Shown here: positions 61,061-64,000 of the stretch, in pieces | Layout of the letters: each line of letters opens with the position of its first letter | Position numbering within the stretch: the first letter of the stretch is position 1 | NCBI GenBank assembly: GCA_029204225.1 | Contig: CM055112.1 | Location: 21,704,578 to 21,768,577, forward strand | Direction of reading: 5' to 3' | Length of the DNA stretch: 64,000 bases | From: Diphasiastrum complanatum | Taxonomy: Eukaryota; Streptophyta; Lycopodiopsida; Lycopodiales; Lycopodiaceae | Notes under the pieces: generated by a model | Database searches by the model: none | The model's input: the letters and a program-made list of their open reading frames with translations, nothing else | What the model was told of the DNA's origin: nothing | Made by a program: the position numbers and the translations under genes

Positions 61061-62155
61061 ATTTTTAGAATAGAATTAGAATACTTCTCTTGACAAATGA
61101 AAGTAGATTGAGAAGTTCGAATACCTCTATTCCCAAGATATAATGCATAAGAACAATATCATGCACCTCAAACTCATTTTTGAGTGCCAACTTAATATCA
61201 TCTATATCTCGATTGTTGCCTCCACTCGAAATGATATCATCCACATAGATTAGAAGAATAGTAGCATCATTTCCAACGAATCTAAAATAAAGTGAATGAT
61301 CATACTCACTCATTATGAAGTTTTGATTAACTTACAAAAGTGTTAAGCTTAACATACCAACCCCTTGGTGCTTGCTTAAGTCCATACAAACTCTTTTGTA
61401 GAAAACACACATAATTAGGCTTTCCATGTGAAATATAGCCCTTGAGTTGCACCATAAAAACCTCCTCGTCGAAATATCCATTAAAGAATATTAGCCTATG
61501 TCCAATTGCCATAGATTCCATCCATAAAAAGGTTTTGCAAGAGAAATAATGACTCGAATGCTTACCATCTTTGCCAGGGGTGCAAAGGTCTCATCATAGT
61601 CAATTCCATACTCTTGAGCATATCATTTTGCTGCCAACCTTTCCTTGTACTTGTTGAGTGATCCATCTTGGTTTGTCTTCACTTTGAAGATCCACTTGCA
61701 TCCAGTTGCCTTCTTATCTTTAGGAAGTTCCACCAATCTCCATGTATTGTTCTTCATAAGAGTTTGATACTCAAGATCCATTCCTTGGATCCACTCCTCT
61801 TTTTGCCTCGCTTCACCTACACATGTAGGTTCATCAAAAGAAGTTAGGAAAGCATAGTTTGTACCACCAACAACTTGCTTACCCTTTTCGAAATAAGTGA
61901 GCCTCAAAGGTTGTTGCCTTTGCCTCGAATTCCTCCTTAGCTTTTGACTTGAAGAAGGCTCTTCACCATCAACATCCAAAGTATCATCGACATCTTAGAT
62001 CCAATAACCCCATCACCACTTGAAGAAGCCTTTGGAATGTTTCCTTCGTAAAAAAATGACATCTCTTCCAATGACCACTTTCTTAGTTGAAGGAATATAA
62101 GCTTTCTAAGCCTTGCTCACATCACTATAACCAACAAATATACCTTTCTTTGAAG
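61061..62155 (-). pseudogene. Copia element D: integrase-RT linker and RT
   Basis: Minus-strand order: KKGIFVGYSDVSKA and VVIGRDVIFLR (62150-62040), TLMKNNTWRLVELPKDKKAT and GCKWIFKVKTNQDGSLNKYK (61770-61630), SLYGLKQAPRGWYVKL (61400-61345), and the catalytic box LLIYVDDIISSGGNN (about 61235). Small frame breaks lie near 61980, 61620 and 61325. The YVDD box is intact. Confidence 0.88.
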
Positions 62156-62934
62156 TGTTGGATTATTCTACTATAGGATTGGTTCAGTCAATTAATCAAT
62201 CCTTAATCTTCATCCACTTATTATCCAGTTCTGTAGTTTTGTTTGTGTTTCTACATAGTCTACAAAAATACTCAGGAATTGCTCAACAGGTGGCTCCGAC
62301 ATATCGGACATCATCTGACTTATCGACGTCCCCGACGAAAGTTGAAGACTTCGGCCATGTCGATGAAAGACAGTTATTGTTCCACTTGAACTGAAGCCAA
62401 AGATTTGCCCTAACTGTCTTTCAAGTAAACTTTCATGAAGTCCTAACTGGATGGATGTCAGCGCATTATGACTAACTGGTTATTGCTTTTTGTGGCCTAA
62501 TCAACTGTCCTACTGGATACGCGTTATTCCTTACTATAAATAGCTAATTATCAAAGACTTTCAATAGCTCTAACTCAGTTTTCTAGCTTAGTTCTTTCAG
62601 AGTTCTATTAGAGTATTGTTATTCATGCTTACTGCTTATCAACGGAAGTACATTAGACAGAGTGAGTCAGCTACTCATCGATAGTCTTGTGCTCTCATCC
62701 TCTGATTTGGACATGCTACTTATCAATCAATCTCCTTATTTCGTTCAATATCATATCATAATGTATACATCTCTGTCATTATTTGTAACTGATACATCTC
62801 TTATTGTCTTGTCTGATATATTCAATACTTCATTGTTTGGCTATGAAATCACCTTAGTGCTAACAATTTCAAAGTTGGTTGCTAAAAGATTGAACATGAC
62901 TTTTGTCATTATGTTTACCACCCTCTTTCCAACA
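62156..62934. mobile_element. Solo LTR inserted in element D
   Basis: Starts TGTTGG and ends CCAACA, an exact 6-base inverted terminus, and is flanked on both sides by TGAAG (62151-62155 and 62935-62939), a 5-bp target-site duplication. It is 779 bases long, with TATAAATA near 62535, so the LTR probably reads along the plus strand. No internal region or second LTR is present. It splits element D between integrase and the linker. Confidence 0.9.
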
Positions 62935-62939
62935 TGAAG

Positions 62940-63570
62940 ATGGATCCTACTTTGTTCTATCATCAAGAGTAATGTTGATATAGCAAATGCATCCAAAAGT
63001 TTTGAAAAACTTGACACTCGGCCTCCTACCAAATAACATCTCAAAAGGTGTCTTTCCATTCAATACCACACTCGACCACCTATTGCATAGAAAATTTGCA
63101 CACAACAAAGCTTCACCCCAAAAAGGTTTAGGAAGATTGGCACCTAGTCTCATTGCTTTGGCTCCTTCACATAAGGTTCTATTCTTCCTCTGGCCCACTT
63201 ATTTTTGTTGTGCTGTTCTTGGACTTGTGAGCTCCCTCTTGATCCCAATTGCATCACAAATGCTTTGAACTTGGTATAAATGTACTCACCACCATTGTCA
63301 CTCCTCAAGCACTTGATTTTGGTGTTGAATTGAACCTCCCTTGAGATCTTGAACTTGACAAAGACATCAAACACCTCATCTTTGCTCTTTAGTAGATACA
63401 CCCAACAAAATATACTAAAATCATCAATAAATGTCACATACATTTTAGCACCACCATAGCTAATTGTAGTAACTCCATGAATATCTAAATGTGTAAGTTG
63501 AAAAGGCTTACTTGATCTTGATGTAGATCTCTTGTAAGGTAACGTGACTTTGATAAAGCACATTGCTCAC
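62940..63570 (-). pseudogene. Copia element D: integrase
   Basis: Minus-strand order: KPFQLTHLDIHGVTTISYGG, YVTFIDDFSIFCWVYLLKSK, IKCLRSDNGGEYIYTKF (63300), then KNRTLCEGAKAMRLGANLPK, FWGEALLCANFLCNR and KTPFEMLFGRRPSVKFFKTF. The Asp residues of the core are present. A frameshift near 63210-63240 divides it. The solo LTR follows at 62934. Confidence 0.9.
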
Positions 63571-63588
63571 AAACATGATTCATGGTAG

Positions 63589-63862
63589 TTAGAGTCTAGG
63601 AAGACAAAAAATAACTTGTCTCTTTGCCATCACCTCCAATGACTTGTAATTGAGATGCCCCAATCTCTTGTACCATACCTCTTGCATTGAAAATTTCTTC
63701 TTTGCCATACATCCAATTTGGTTAGTAACAACACAAGCATCAAGTTTGAACAATTTACCTTGCCTCTTCCCTTTTGCAATCAATTCACCTTCCTTCTTGA
63801 TCAAACAGGCATCACCATCAAACTCCACCTTGAAACGTTTGTCAAGAATTTGACTCACATTA
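63589..63862 (-). pseudogene. Copia element D: GAG-pre-integrase
   Basis: Reads MSQILDKRFKVEFDGDACLI, GKRQGKLFKLDACVVTNQIG and EVWYKRLGHLNYKSLEVMAK on the minus strand, closely matching element E (7200-7400). The copia text stops at about 63862. The last 138 bases of the window (63863-64000) are not recognised. Confidence 0.88.
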
Positions 63863-64000
63863 GGGGAAATATGGGCTCAAAATGGGACCTTTAATAAATT
63901 TCACTTTAGAGAGAGGTTACGTAGAGAGAGTGCAAACCAGTAACTTCTGGTCGCTGTTTTTTGAGTATCCGGCCCTACCCGATGTTTAACTAGTATGGTT

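Overview
The window is nuclear DNA of a land plant. It holds two multi-exon plant genes with GT-AG introns (an NST1-like membrane protein and a subtilisin-like protease), dense Ty1/copia and Ty3/gypsy retrotransposon relics with initiator-Met-tRNA primer sites, long (AG)n/(CT)n tracts, and an AT-rich background. I cannot name the species. A Penelope/TERT-like reverse transcriptase relic and a LINE-like tail with a CCHC knuckle hint at a fern, another non-flowering lineage or a very repeat-rich genome, but this is a weak inference.

Layout. 1-4.6 kb: AT-rich DNA with a directly duplicated relic. 4.66-8.66 kb: a copia 5' LTR, primer site and broken gag-pol on the plus strand, cut off by a second, minus-strand copia relic. 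8.7-12.3 kb: a small tandem repeat, an (AG)60 tract and a minus-strand reverse transcriptase relic unlike copia or gypsy. 12.3-18 kb: AT-rich DNA, an unidentified coding relic and a 69-bp minisatellite. 18.17-25.32 kb: the NST1-like gene (minus strand, four exons recognised) with a U-box near its C-terminus. 25.3-29.8 kb: promoter side and repeat-poor DNA. 29.8-31.5 kb: a copia RT relic and a probable gypsy LTR. 31.9-42.8 kb: an inverted repeat pair enclosing T-rich sequence, a copia LTR with (CT)105, copia element A, copia element C inserted in A, and a striking double palindrome. 43.3-46.7 kb: copia element B, a deletion derivative related to A. 46.7-51.4 kb: simple repeats, a minisatellite and two sets of local duplications. 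51.46-55.37 kb: a complete subtilase gene in 11 exons. 57.6-59.6 kb: a mosaic of copia, gypsy and LINE-like fragments. 59.7-63.9 kb: minus-strand copia element D, interrupted by a solo LTR with a 5-bp target-site duplication.

Only the two host genes look functional. Nearly everything else is decayed mobile DNA carrying stops, frameshifts and lost catalytic residues. The items most worth a second look are the U-box inside the NST1-like gene, the minus-strand reverse transcriptase relic, the palindrome at 41.9 kb, the inverted repeat with a conserved unknown ORF, the tandem TATA-containing repeat at 49.2-49.6 kb, and the decoy copies of an exon start inside a subtilase intron.
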